Part shown: one piece after another, positions 18,153 through 27,380 of the stretch
Numbering within the stretch: the first letter of the stretch is position 1
Layout: each line of letters begins with the position of its first letter
DNA from: Ruminococcus sp.
Lineage (GTDB): Bacteria > Bacillota > Clostridia > Oscillospirales > Ruminococcaceae
Direction of reading: 5' to 3'
NCBI GenBank assembly: GCA_016290875.1
Contig: JAEEVL010000007.1
Span: forward strand, 58,209-122,208
DNA: 64,000 bases
Notes under the pieces: generated by a model
The model's database searches: none
The model's input: the letters and a program-made list of their open reading frames with translations, nothing else
What the model was told of the DNA's origin: nothing
Translations under genes and position numbers: made by a program

Positions 18153-20690
18153 TTACTGTTTCGCTTCGTACCACGAATGTCCGCAATGTACATCCACGGA
18201 AAGCGGTACTTTCATTTCGTATACGCCCTGCATTTCCTCTTTCAGTATCTCTGACGCTCTTTCTGCACAGTTCTCGTCTGCTTCGAGTATCAGTTCGTCG
18301 TGTACCTGAAGTATCAGCTTTGCGGCTATATCCTCAGCTTTCAGACGCTTATACACGTTTATCATCGCTATCTTGATAAGGTCGGCCGCTGTTCCCTGCA
18401 CAGGCGTATTCATAGCTATGCGCTTTCCTGCCGCCTGGAGCATTTTGTTGGATGACGAAAGCTCCGGTATGCGGCGTTTTCTGCCGAACATCGTCGTTAC
18501 AGAACCATCGCGTTCAGCGCCGTCAACGGTAGAGTCCATGAACTCCTTGACCTTCGGGAAACGCTCGAGATAATCAGCGATGTATTTCTTAGCCTGTGCT
18601 ACGGATGTTCCGATGTCCTTGGAGAGAGAAAATGCTCCGATACCGTAGATGATGCCGAAGTTTACGGCTTTAGCTGCACTTCTCATCTCAGGTGTTACCA
18701 TAAATACCGGCATATCGAATACCTGCGCTGCCGTCGAGGTGTGGAAGTCCTCGCCCGATGTGAATGCGGCCGCCATATTCTCATCACCGCAGAGGTGCGC
18801 CATAACTCTCAGCTCGATCTGGCTGTAGTCGGCATCAACAAGGACTTTACCCTCCGGTGCAGTGAAAAACTTTCTCATGCGCGAACCAAGCTCCGTACGG
18901 ACCGGGATATTCTGCATATTCGGCTCGGTCGATGAGATACGTCCGGTACGTGTTTCGGTCTGTCTGAACCATGTGTGTATCCTGCCGTCCGGTGCTATCT
19001 TGTCGAGCAGTCCTGCGACATAGGTGGAATTCAGTTTGGTGTACTGGCGGTATTTCAGCACGTTGTCTACTATCGGAGAGTGATTTCTCAGTTCTTCGAG
19101 TACCTCCGCGTTGGTGGAATAACCGCTCTTTGTCTTTTTCTTTGCCGGAAGTCCAAGTTCTTCAAAGAGGACGGTTCCGAGCTGCTTCGGGGAAGCTATA
19201 TTGAACTCGTGACCGGCTTCATCGTATATCATCTGCTGGGTTTCCTCTATCATCTCCGAGAGATATGTGCCGAATTCCTCGACACCCTCGCGGTCGATAC
19301 ATATGCCGGAGTCCTCCATAGATGCAAGCACTTCAGTAAGTGGGAGTTCGATGTTCTCCATAAGCGAAGTCATACCCTCGGACTCTATCTCGGCACGGAG
19401 TTTCTCAATGAGTCCCTCGAGCGACAGAAGATCGGCAAGTTCGCCGTTCTCGGAGTAGTAGTGAACGCCGTACTCAGCACAGAGCTTGTCCACAGCGTAG
19501 TCGGAAGCCGAAGAATTGAGCAGATAGCCGCATATTGCCGCATCGCTCCTGAGATTTTTCAGTTCGCCGCCATGTGCCATCGCAAAACGGTAGTGTGCCT
19601 TTGCATCATCCGTGGACTTTTCGCAGTCCGAAGCAAAAAAGCCGAGTATCAGCGCTTCGTCGTCTGTTGTACAGATCTTATTTCCGCTTCTGACGGTCAA
19701 TACGCCGTCTCTGAACAGGTAGGAGCATTTCTCAAGACCGGCTGTTATCTCAGCTGTGAGAGGCAGCTCCTCCGGCGTTATAGCTTCATAGACTGCCGAC
19801 TTTTCCTCAGTTGGAGCACTCTCGCCCTCGCTGATACCAACTCCGAGTTTGTCGAGCAGTTTGAACATTTCAAGCTCGGTCAGCAGTTTGCTTATGCCGG
19901 CATTGTCAGGTTTTTTAAGGCGGTAATTCTCCGGAACAGCGTCAATTGGTGCGTCACGAACGATAGTTGCCAGCCACTTGCTCTCCTTTGCAGACTCAGC
20001 TCCGGCAGCAAGCTTAGCCTTTACGCCCTTTGTAAGTCCGGAGTCTTCATAGCCGGCATACAGCGATTCAAGGCTGCCGAACTCTTTTATAAGTGAAGAA
20101 GCTGTCTTTTCGCCGATACCTGCAACACCCGGGATGTTGTCCGAGCTGTCGCCCATAAGCGCTTTCAGGTCGATGAGCTTTATAGGCTCAAAGCCGTAAT
20201 CCTCACGGAAACGCTCAGGTGTATATCTGATAGTCTCCTTGTTTGTCGCAAGAAGGACGGTAACATTCTCGTCTATGAGCTGAAGGCTGTCGCGGTCACC
20301 GGTAAGCACGTAGCACTCGTCGCCCTTTGCAGAACAAGCTCCCGCAAGCGTACCAAGTATATCGTCTGCTTCGTAGCCCTCGCACTCGACCACCTTGACA
20401 CCCATAAGTCCGAGGAGCTCCTTGACTCTCGGGAGCTGCTGTGCTAGCTCCGGCGGCATTCCCTTGCGGTTCGCCTTGTAGTAGCTTGCCGCCTTGTGGC
20501 GGAATGTAGGTGAACGCAGGTCAAATGCAACTGCAACTGCATCCGGTGACACATCAGCGGTATTTCGCAGGTAGATGTTCATAAAGCCGAATATCGCATT
20601 CGTGAACTCGCCCTTTTTGTTGGAAAGCAGCTTTATTCCGTAAAATGCACGGTTAAGTATGCTGTTTCCGTCTATTGCAAGAAATTTCAT
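18153..20690 (-). CDS. polA: DNA polymerase I (PolA), proofreading domain apparently inactive
   Basis: 845 residues. Residues 1-290 are the 5'-3' exonuclease/flap domain (AVAFDLRSPTFRHKAASYYK, YEADDILGTLA, LTGDRDSLQLI, GDSSDNIPGVAGIGEKTA). About 300-460 lies where the 3'-5' exonuclease sits, but the DxE and other metal residues are not visible, as in many Firmicutes and Taq enzymes. The polymerase domain has motif A (DADYSQIELRVMAHL), motif B (RSAAKAVNFGIIYGIG) and motif C (QVHDELILEA). It fills gaps in repair and removes RNA primers. First gene of a transcript with rsmE. Confidence 0.97.
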   Translation of the reverse strand: MKFLAIDGNSILNRAFYGIKLLSNKKGEFTNAIFGFMNIYLRNTADVSPDAVAVAFDLRSPTFRHKAASYYKANRKGMPPELAQQLPRVKELLGLMGVKVVECEGYEADDILGTLAGACSAKGDECYVLTGDRDSLQLIDENVTVLLATNKETIRYTPERFREDYGFEPIKLIDLKALMGDSSDNIPGVAGIGEKTASSLIKEFGSLESLYAGYEDSGLTKGVKAKLAAGAESAKESKWLATIVRDAPIDAVPENYRLKKPDNAGISKLLTELEMFKLLDKLGVGISEGESAPTEEKSAVYEAITPEELPLTAEITAGLEKCSYLFRDGVLTVRSGNKICTTDDEALILGFFASDCEKSTDDAKAHYRFAMAHGGELKNLRSDAAICGYLLNSSASDYAVDKLCAEYGVHYYSENGELADLLSLEGLIEKLRAEIESEGMTSLMENIELPLTEVLASMEDSGICIDREGVEEFGTYLSEMIEETQQMIYDEAGHEFNIASPKQLGTVLFEELGLPAKKKTKSGYSTNAEVLEELRNHSPIVDNVLKYRQYTKLNSTYVAGLLDKIAPDGRIHTWFRQTETRTGRISSTEPNMQNIPVRTELGSRMRKFFTAPEGKVLVDADYSQIELRVMAHLCGDENMAAAFTSGEDFHTSTAAQVFDMPVFMVTPEMRSAAKAVNFGIIYGIGAFSLSKDIGTSVAQAKKYIADYLERFPKVKEFMDSTVDGAERDGSVTTMFGRKRRIPELSSSNKMLQAAGKRIAMNTPVQGTAADLIKIAMINVYKRLKAEDIAAKLILQVHDELILEADENCAERASEILKEEMQGVYEMKVPLSVDVHCGHSWYEAKQ

Positions 20691-20738
20691 TCTTTTCTCC
20701 TTAATGATTATTGATCACAGGTTTTCATCATACTATTT

Positions 20739-20767
20739 ATTATACGACATTCTGCCTGATTTTGCAA
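20739..20767 (-). promoter_or_regulatory. Promoter of polA
   Basis: On the minus strand TTGCAA (20762-20767), 17-bp spacer, TATAAT (20739-20744). Confidence 0.85.
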
Positions 20768-20786
20768 TAGCCGCCGTATAAAAGCA

Positions 20787-20815
20787 TTGACAACAGGTGC
20801 GGCAGGTCGTATAAT
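20787..20815 (+). promoter_or_regulatory. Promoter of the glycerophosphodiester phosphodiesterase gene
   Basis: TTGACA (20787-20792), 17-bp spacer, TATAAT (20810-20815): perfect consensus, divergent from the polA promoter. Confidence 0.9.
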
Positions 20816-20873
20816 TATTAAGTAATAAGACAGCTCTTACGGCTGTTCTGAATTTGTACTCTGGGGATATGTT

Positions 20874-22694
20874 ATGAAAAACTTTTTCAGGTCAATGAGG
20901 ACTTTCATTCGTGCTCTTCCTCATTTCCTGCTGTTTGAAGCAATATACAAGCTGATACTTCTTGCAATTGCCGCGCCCGTCATGACTCTGCTGCTCAAGC
21001 TGACCATGAAGCTCGCCGGCATCTCCTACCTCGATGACGAACACCTTCTCGTCTATCTGCAAAGTCCGGCTACCATACTCGTTATACTTATCGTCCTGTT
21101 CGTATCGGGACTATTCACATTCGTGGAGCTTTCGGCTCTTGTCGGGTGTTTCAGCTGTGCCGCGAAAAATAAGAAAATAACCGTCGGCAGTATGTTGATG
21201 ACCGGCTTCAGAAGCTTCCGGAAAGCATTCCGGGGCTCCGGCATACTGCGTTTCGCTCTCTTCACTCTTATAATGACGCTGGCTGAATCCACGCTCTCAT
21301 CCGGTGTCTTTCTCGCTCCTGTGCTGCCGATACTCAGGACGGTGTTCGCCGGAGTGAGCAGCTTTGCCGCAATCGCCGTATACGTACTGATCGAAGCTCT
21401 CCTTGCCTATATTATCATAAGCCGCAGCTACAGTCTGCACTATCTTATTCTCACTGATAAATCCTTCCCCGACTGCGTACGCGCAAGCCGTGAGAAGATA
21501 CGCCATAAAAGACTGCGTACAGCCGTTGCGTTCCTGCTGTGGGCGCTGGCGATAACTGCTGTGATACTGCTAGTTACTCTGGGTATCAGCCTTATCGCAG
21601 TCATGATAGTTAAAGGCTTCTCAGCGCCTGATTCAGCATTCCGCACCGCTCTGAAAATACTCAACTATTCGGTAAAGGCGTTCACGGCGGTATCTTCATT
21701 CTTTGCTGCTCCTGCAATGATATGCTGGATAACTATGCGCTTCTTCAATGATGCAGAAAAAGAGGAGAAATTCCAGTTCCCGGCACACGACCGTCCGAAA
21801 ATGGAAAAGTCTCACAAGGTCGTTCTTGTTTCTACCATAGTTATCGCCTCTGCGATGATAAACTTCGGTTACTTCCGTGCGCTCTACAAAGGCAACATCA
21901 TCCTCAATGCCGGAATATTCACAAAAACTCAGATAACCGCACACAGAGGCTTCTCCTCTGTCGCTCCCGAAAACACGCTGTATGCCTTCAAAGCCGCTAT
22001 GAACAGCGACGCGGACTATATCGAACTCGATGTTCAGCTCACCAAGGACAACGTCCTCGTTGTGTTCCACGATGACAGACTCAACCGTGTCACAGACGGC
22101 AAGGGAAAGCTCGTTGACCACACATACAAGGAGCTGCAGGAACTCACTGTTGACTCGGGAGTCGGACGCCACAGTGAATTCGCCGATGCTAAAATCCCGA
22201 CGCTCGAAGAAGTCCTCCAGCTTGTCGGCAAGACAAAAATGTTCAATATCGAGATAAAGGACGTGGGAGATTCCGTTCTTGCAACTGAAAATACCGTTGA
22301 GCTGATACAGAAATACGGCATAACCAATTCCTGCTATGTAACATCTTTCTCCTATCCCCTCCTGAAAATAGTCAAGCGCCTTGAACCAAAGATAAAGACG
22401 GCTCTTATCGCAAATGTGGCTATGTCTACATCATATTCGCAGCTGCGCTCTATCGACGCGGTGAGCCTCAATTACATCTTCGTAAATCAGAATGTCGTAA
22501 ACAGCGCTCATCAGAACGGCAAACGAGTTTTCGTATGGACTGTTGACCGCCGTGAGGATATGGAACAGATGGTGGTGCTCGGAGTCGATAATATCATCAC
22601 CAACAAACCCGACCTCGCCGCTGAGGTAGTTTACTCCGACAGCGTAGGCGATACTATACTGAAACTGCTCGAATTCGTTTTCGGCAGACAATAA
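20874..22694 (+). CDS. Membrane-anchored glycerophosphodiester phosphodiesterase
   Basis: 606 residues. The first 335 or so form a polytopic membrane domain (hydrophobic segments near 25-45, 60-85, 120-145, 155-185, 215-245, 315-335) of the type found before GDPD domains in Firmicutes. The C-terminal GDPD/UgpQ-like TIM barrel starts at ITAHRGFSSVAPENTLYAF and has YIELDVQLTKDNVLVVFHDD and FNIEIKD, giving the metal and general acid-base residues. It should hydrolyse glycerophosphodiesters, or possibly lipoteichoic-acid-like polymers, at the membrane. Its own promoter and terminator make it monocistronic. Confidence 0.92.
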   Translation: MKNFFRSMRTFIRALPHFLLFEAIYKLILLAIAAPVMTLLLKLTMKLAGISYLDDEHLLVYLQSPATILVILIVLFVSGLFTFVELSALVGCFSCAAKNKKITVGSMLMTGFRSFRKAFRGSGILRFALFTLIMTLAESTLSSGVFLAPVLPILRTVFAGVSSFAAIAVYVLIEALLAYIIISRSYSLHYLILTDKSFPDCVRASREKIRHKRLRTAVAFLLWALAITAVILLVTLGISLIAVMIVKGFSAPDSAFRTALKILNYSVKAFTAVSSFFAAPAMICWITMRFFNDAEKEEKFQFPAHDRPKMEKSHKVVLVSTIVIASAMINFGYFRALYKGNIILNAGIFTKTQITAHRGFSSVAPENTLYAFKAAMNSDADYIELDVQLTKDNVLVVFHDDRLNRVTDGKGKLVDHTYKELQELTVDSGVGRHSEFADAKIPTLEEVLQLVGKTKMFNIEIKDVGDSVLATENTVELIQKYGITNSCYVTSFSYPLLKIVKRLEPKIKTALIANVAMSTSYSQLRSIDAVSLNYIFVNQNVVNSAHQNGKRVFVWTVDRREDMEQMVVLGVDNIITNKPDLAAEVVYSDSVGDTILKLLEFVFGRQ

Positions 22695-22720
22695 TAAAGC
22701 CTGCATTATATGATAAATAA

Positions 22721-22753
22721 AAAGGACGTACCCGAAGGTACGTCCTTTGTTTT
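22721..22753. terminator. Bidirectional terminator between GDPD and xylanase genes
   Basis: AAAGGACGTACC pairs with GGTACGTCCTTT around CGAA, followed by GTTTTTA on the plus strand; the A-rich stretch before it gives a U-run on the minus strand too. Confidence 0.88.
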
Positions 22754-24738
22754 TACTTTGTTGTATCTGTGTAAGGAAGAACGTCGATAAGTCCGAGCTT
22801 GTACTTCTGAATGAGAAGTGCATCTTTGTTGTTTACGCCGCCGTCCTTGTTTACGTCAGCCTGCTGCTTACCGAGCTTTGTGATGCTTAATTCGCTCTTG
22901 CCTACTTCATACTTGTCAGGGTTTGTTGCAACCTGCATTACAAGTACAGCATCTGCGATATTTACATTATTATCGAGATTTGCGTCACCGTATAAGAGGT
23001 CACCTGTTCCGTGAGATACGCTCTCTGTTTCAGTCTGTGACTGAGACTCGGACTCAGGCTCTGTCGGAGGTGCTGATGTTGTGTACTCTATTCCGTCAAC
23101 GATGGACTCGAAGCAGGACTTTACTGAGTAATCCTTGTTGAAGAGAAGCGGATCACGGTCAGCTCTCCAGCTCTGATCGTCGGTAGTTCCCCATACGACA
23201 ACTGCTGAAATATAGTCCTTATACTCAACGAGAGCATCCATGATGTCGCTGTAATACTTAGCCTGGAGATCATACATCTTGTTGTTTACAGTAGCGTCAA
23301 GCTCTGTTACCTGAATGTCAAGACCTGTCTTGCTGAACTTTTCAAGAGCCTGTCTGTACATACTTACACTCGGGAAAGGATCCTTCTCGCCGTTGTTTGT
23401 AACGTTGAGGTGAGACTGCATACCGATACCGTCGATGTAGTGACCATCAGCGTTTATCTCCTGGCAGAGCTTTACGATAGCGTCGCTCTTCGGCATATAC
23501 TCGTTGAAGTCGTTGTAGTAGAGCTTGCAGCCCTCGGGAGCGTACTTCTTTGCGAACTCGAAAGCAGGCTTGATGAAGGAGTTGTCACCGAAGATCTTTA
23601 CCCACGGAGATGCCTCATAGTTGTTAGCTTCTGCCGGGAAGCCTTCATCTCTGGGCTTGCCGTAGTCGGTGAAGCACTCGTTTACAACGTCCCATGCATA
23701 GAAGTCTATATCAGAGTAATCCTTCTTTACTGCTGCGAATACATTCTTGATGTAGTTCTCCATACGCTTGAGCATCTTCTCCTTGGATACCCATTCGCCG
23801 TCGGGATCGTAGTTCTCCTTGAAGAACCACATAGGAGTCTGCTGGTGCCATACAAGAACGTGTCCTCTCATAGGTATCTTGTACTTGCGTGCAAAGTCAA
23901 GGATAGGCTTTGCTGTTGCAAGTGTTACCTGTGGGTTGGTATCGTCGCCTTCTTCAGCAAGTGCAAGGCAGGCTGCTCTGTCGAGAACGTTCTCGGGCTT
24001 GAGCTCGTTGCCGGCTGTAAGGCTGTTGAAATGCTTGCGGATAAGATCCTGTGTTGACTTGGGAGCCAGCTCGGAAACAGTAGTTGCTGTTCCGAATTTG
24101 AACATATCTCCGTAAACGTCCTTGAGTGAAGGAGCATTGGGATCCATATTGTTGGGAGAAAGTGTTACCTTGAAATCATCTATGCAGAGGTCGTTTGCAT
24201 CGCCCCATGTTTCGATGTAGATAGATACATCCTTTTCCTCAGCGCCGTATGCGAAGCTTGTTTTAAGCTCAACGTATTCTCCCTGTGAAACTCCCTTTAC
24301 AAGGTTTGTGTACTGAGGCTCGGATGCGCCTGCCGGAGTATGCTGAAGTGAGATACATACTGTGTTATACCACGCAGCCTTTACCTTAACTGAAATATCA
24401 TACTTTACGCCAGGCTCAAGAACGCCCTTGAGTCCCATTGAAGGTCCGTTCCAGCTCTTGTCACGTCCCGAAACAGACATAACCTTGCTTCCGCTCGGTG
24501 CCTTGTCATCATCGATTGCCTTGATGACGGAAGTATCACTGTCGCCTCGCTTTGAGAACATGGAAACGTCGCCGTCTTCAAAATCTGTGAAGAATACAAC
24601 GTCCTCGTCAGCGGCTGAAACTGTGCCTATTTTATTATCGACCGCAGGAACTGCGAATACCGGATTTGCAGCTGCTGTACAGAGTACCGCTGCACTGAGA
24701 GCACCTGCTGTCAGGGCTCTGAACTTTTTTCCTCTCAT
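22753..24738 (-). CDS. Secreted endo-1,4-beta-xylanase, CBM-GH10-dockerin
   Basis: The start at ATG 24738 follows GGAGGAC and gives 661 residues. Order: signal peptide (MRGKKFRALTAGALSAAVLC... to about 31); a CBM22-like beta-sandwich (about 45-185, FFTDFEDGDVSMF to IDDFKVTLSP); a GH10 catalytic domain (about 200-550) with acid/base Glu354 in DVVNECF and nucleophile Glu479 in QVTELDATV; a Ser/Thr/Glu linker; and a type I dockerin (GDANLDNNVNIADAVLVMQ, ADVNKDGGVNNKDALLIQK). It cleaves xylan and would plug into a cellulosome. Own promoter. Confidence 0.96.
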   Translation of the reverse strand: MRGKKFRALTAGALSAAVLCTAAANPVFAVPAVDNKIGTVSAADEDVVFFTDFEDGDVSMFSKRGDSDTSVIKAIDDDKAPSGSKVMSVSGRDKSWNGPSMGLKGVLEPGVKYDISVKVKAAWYNTVCISLQHTPAGASEPQYTNLVKGVSQGEYVELKTSFAYGAEEKDVSIYIETWGDANDLCIDDFKVTLSPNNMDPNAPSLKDVYGDMFKFGTATTVSELAPKSTQDLIRKHFNSLTAGNELKPENVLDRAACLALAEEGDDTNPQVTLATAKPILDFARKYKIPMRGHVLVWHQQTPMWFFKENYDPDGEWVSKEKMLKRMENYIKNVFAAVKKDYSDIDFYAWDVVNECFTDYGKPRDEGFPAEANNYEASPWVKIFGDNSFIKPAFEFAKKYAPEGCKLYYNDFNEYMPKSDAIVKLCQEINADGHYIDGIGMQSHLNVTNNGEKDPFPSVSMYRQALEKFSKTGLDIQVTELDATVNNKMYDLQAKYYSDIMDALVEYKDYISAVVVWGTTDDQSWRADRDPLLFNKDYSVKSCFESIVDGIEYTTSAPPTEPESESQSQTETESVSHGTGDLLYGDANLDNNVNIADAVLVMQVATNPDKYEVGKSELSITKLGKQQADVNKDGGVNNKDALLIQKYKLGLIDVLPYTDTTK

Positions 24739-24773
24739 ATAAAAGTCCTCCATAAATAAATATTTGTAATACA

Positions 24774-24802
24774 ATTTTAACACACTAAACTGGTGCTGTC
24801 AA
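24774..24802 (-). promoter_or_regulatory. Promoter of the GH10 xylanase gene
   Basis: On the minus strand TTGACA (24797-24802), 17-bp spacer, TAAAAT (24774-24779). Confidence 0.85.
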
Positions 24803-24851
24803 TGAGCGGAAGCTAAACTGCACAAAATATGGTCAGATTATGACAATCTAT

Positions 24852-24881
24852 AAAAAAGAACAGTCTCCCGAAGGAGACTGT
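24852..24881 (-). terminator. Terminator of the GH9 gene
   Basis: On the minus strand ACAGTCTCC-TTCG-GGAGACTGT followed by TCTTTTTTAT, 19 bases after the GH9 stop codon. Confidence 0.9.
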
Positions 24882-24899
24882 CCGTTATCATTATTCTGA

Positions 24900-27101
24900 T
24901 CAGAATGAAGTAATGAGACCAAGCTTGAACTTCTGGATGAGAAGTGCATCCTGGTTTGTTATTCTGCCGTCGAAATTAACATCAGCGTTTGCCTTACCAG
25001 TAGCTGTGATGCTCTTGGAAGACTTGCCGACATCATACTTGTCAGGGTTTGTAGCAACCTGCATTACAAGTACAGCATCTGCGATGTTTACAGAACCGTC
25101 GCAGTTAGCATCGCCGAGCTTTGTGGGCGGGAGGCTGATAGATGTAGGCTGTGTTGTTGTTGTAGGTGCCTGTGTTGTAGTTGTAGTAGTTGTTGTCTGT
25201 GTGGAAGAACCATCTGTGTAAATCTTGATAGAGTCGATTGTGAACTCGCCGCAGTCGATCCACCATACGCCGAACTTGAGTTCGCCGTTGTACTGTGTCT
25301 GGATAATGCTTGATGTTGAGGAAGGAATTTCCCAAGTGATTGTTCCCTTGTTGCCGGAGAATGTTTCCTGCATATCCTTTGTCATTGTCCAGTACTTGTC
25401 AGCAGCTACTGTTGTGGATGTACCGAAAGCACCCTGCCACTTGCCGAGGCTGCTCTTGTTTGTAGAGATGTTTACTTCAACCTTGGATACCTTATCCTTA
25501 GCGCCAACACCGAGATCAGCCCATTCCCAGCCGATCATTTCCATGCCCTGCTCGTAAACTACCTTCTGGTTAGCCTTGTACTCGATATAGCCATCACCGG
25601 GAGTACCTGTAACTGTGGGCTCTGTTGTTGTAACAGGAGCCTGTGTTACGATCTCAGACTGTGTTGACTGAGTCGTGGGAGGAATGTATGTTTCAGAGTA
25701 GATCTTTGTTACGCCATTGATGTTGGAATCGATAGAACCTGTCTTGTAGAAGTGATAGAGACCAGCTGCTGCACCTACGAGACCTGCGTTGTAGTCGATA
25801 GCAACCTCGTTACAGATGTAGTCTGCCATGTTATCGTGGTAAGATCCGCTTGCATCACATGGTCCGCCTACAAGAGCACCGATGAGTGTGTGTGAGTTGC
25901 CGCCGTACTGGCAGAAAGGCTGCATATGGTTTCCATCGGGATTCCAATTGTTCATATCGAATTCGCTGTAGCTTGAGTAGCCGGAAGCTGCTCTGTGGTG
26001 AGCGTTCTTGGCACTGTTGCTTGCAAAGCCTGTTACGAAGCAGGTATTTGCAGGATTGTTGCCGAGGATGTAATTCATCTGGCCCTTAGCCCAGTCTGTA
26101 TAATTGCCGGCGCCGTGCTTTGTAGCAACGAGAGCTGTGAACTGCATTGAGCAGTTGAGACGTGCACTGCCCCACTTGTCAAGGAACATATAGTTGCTGC
26201 CCTGAGCCTTGCTTGAAATAAAGCCATTAGCAGAGCTCCAGTCCTTTGCATTCTCACCGTAGAGGCAAGCTGCACCGAGGTGTGTATCATTCCAGCCGTG
26301 TACCCAGCCTACTTTCGGGAAGTTCTTAGAGTCATTGAGGTAGCTGCTGTCGCCGGTAGCGATATAGAGCCAGCCAGCTGCCCAAGCCTGATCGTCAGCT
26401 ACGCTGTTTGAACCGTAGAACTGGTTAGAAGCAGCCTGATTGTACTGCTTGGAGAACTTGTAGAGAGCCTTAGCATACTTAAGGTCTTCTGCATTTCCGA
26501 AGTTCTTGTAGTTTGCTGCGAGAGCTGCTGCGTACTCAGCAGCGATATCGCTTGCGCCGTTGCTTGTCCAGAACATTTCTCTGCGTCCCTGCTTCTCCGG
26601 AGGTCCCCAGTAGCTGTGGTCAACAGTACCGTCGCCCTTCTGATAAAGGAAGTTTGTAACAGTGTCGCCGCTGAGCTTTGTGGACTTCTTGAAGAACTCA
26701 CAGAAATGATTTGTGATATTCTTTAAATGTGCAGTCTGTCCTGTCTCGTCGAAAGCATCGCCGAACTCATAGTAAGCCCATCCGAGAGTAGAAGCTGTAA
26801 AGCCCTGGGGAAGACCGAACATTGCGTGGTCGCCAGCATCGTGGAAACCGCCGGGAACTTCGTCATCCGTGTGGCAGCTGCTTCTCCATGAGAGACCGCC
26901 TGTTGAGTTGTCGCCGCACATATTTGCGTCATAGAAATAGAGAGAATACTGGAGGAGTCTTGCATAGTTGTTAGACTCCGCAGCATCAGCTGTTGCCTGG
27001 GGAGAGGTCACAGCTGCTGACATTGAGCCTACTGCAGCTGTAACAGCGATAACGCCGCTCAGAACAGCAGACTTAAGTCTGGTGATCTTTGATTTGTACA
27101 T
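24900..27101 (-). CDS. Secreted GH9 endoglucanase with C-terminal binding module and dockerin
   Basis: 733 residues. A signal peptide (1 to about 40) leads straight into a GH9 (alpha/alpha)6 barrel with GGFHDAGDH (base/nucleophile pair Asp88 and Asp91), the His motif NPANTCFVTGFASNSAKNAHHR and the acid Glu432 in CNEVAIDYNAG. After a Thr/Pro linker comes a beta-sandwich of about 120 residues (SKVEVNISTNKSSLGKWQGA to FTIDSIKIYTDG) that looks like a carbohydrate-binding module of the kind seen in Ruminococcus cellulases; I cannot name its CBM family. A poly-Thr linker and a type I dockerin (GDANCDGSVNIADAVLVMQ) end it. It cuts cellulose as a cellulosomal enzyme. Confidence 0.95.
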   Translation of the reverse strand: MYKSKITRLKSAVLSGVIAVTAAVGSMSAAVTSPQATADAAESNNYARLLQYSLYFYDANMCGDNSTGGLSWRSSCHTDDEVPGGFHDAGDHAMFGLPQGFTASTLGWAYYEFGDAFDETGQTAHLKNITNHFCEFFKKSTKLSGDTVTNFLYQKGDGTVDHSYWGPPEKQGRREMFWTSNGASDIAAEYAAALAANYKNFGNAEDLKYAKALYKFSKQYNQAASNQFYGSNSVADDQAWAAGWLYIATGDSSYLNDSKNFPKVGWVHGWNDTHLGAACLYGENAKDWSSANGFISSKAQGSNYMFLDKWGSARLNCSMQFTALVATKHGAGNYTDWAKGQMNYILGNNPANTCFVTGFASNSAKNAHHRAASGYSSYSEFDMNNWNPDGNHMQPFCQYGGNSHTLIGALVGGPCDASGSYHDNMADYICNEVAIDYNAGLVGAAAGLYHFYKTGSIDSNINGVTKIYSETYIPPTTQSTQSEIVTQAPVTTTEPTVTGTPGDGYIEYKANQKVVYEQGMEMIGWEWADLGVGAKDKVSKVEVNISTNKSSLGKWQGAFGTSTTVAADKYWTMTKDMQETFSGNKGTITWEIPSSTSSIIQTQYNGELKFGVWWIDCGEFTIDSIKIYTDGSSTQTTTTTTTTQAPTTTTQPTSISLPPTKLGDANCDGSVNIADAVLVMQVATNPDKYDVGKSSKSITATGKANADVNFDGRITNQDALLIQKFKLGLITSF

Positions 27102-27176
27102 TTTTTCACACTACTTTCTTTTAAGTTTCTTTATACGGTCGCATGACCGCATATAACGGAATTTTACCATACCTAC

Positions 27177-27204
27177 ATTATACATTCTTTTCCACGGGAG
27201 TTAA
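27177..27204 (-). promoter_or_regulatory. Promoter of the GH9 endoglucanase gene
   Basis: On the minus strand TTAACT (27199-27204), 16-bp spacer, TATAAT (27177-27182). The -35 is imperfect, consistent with dependence on an activator. A CGGTC/GACCG hairpin (27137-27150) lies in the leader. Confidence 0.6.
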
Positions 27205-27212
27205 TTACAAAC

Positions 27213-27231
27213 TGGTTACACAGTGGTTACA
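27213..27231. promoter_or_regulatory. Tandem TGGTTACA repeats upstream of the GH9 promoter
   Basis: TGGTTACA occurs at 27213-27220 and 27224-27231, an 11-bp period, directly upstream of the -35 box. In-phase direct repeats at this place are typical of an activator site. The rest of 27232-27341 is AT-rich with no gene. Confidence 0.45.
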
Positions 27232-27341
27232 ATTTGGAGAAAATTAACAATTTCTTAATATTTTGCACTTTCAATGGGTTTTGCACTATCACTATTGTGC
27301 AATTTCACGGATAAATTACCACATTTGCCCCGAGAAAAGAG

Positions 27342-27373
27342 AAAAAGCGACTGCACGTATTGTGTCAGTCGCT
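27342..27373 (-). terminator. Terminator of the AEC transporter gene
   Basis: On the minus strand AGCGACTG pairs with CAGTCGCT around a 12-base loop, followed by TTTTC. Confidence 0.8.
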
Positions 27374-27380
27374 CAATTTG

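Noticed and set aside
18975..20096. Long open frame (373 codons) on the plus strand inside polA
   Set aside because: It is wholly antisense to a complete, motif-rich polA and has no ribosome-binding site or recognisable domain; it is a by-product of codon bias.
23410..24057. Open frame of 215 codons on the plus strand inside the xylanase gene
   Set aside because: Antisense to the GH10 catalytic domain, no start signals, no known motif.
25135..25205. Short tandem repeats (GTTGTTGTAG-like) suggesting a phase-variable or CRISPR-like array
   Set aside because: They encode the Thr/Pro linker of the GH9 enzyme; no spacers and no regular repeat. No CRISPR array was seen anywhere in the window.
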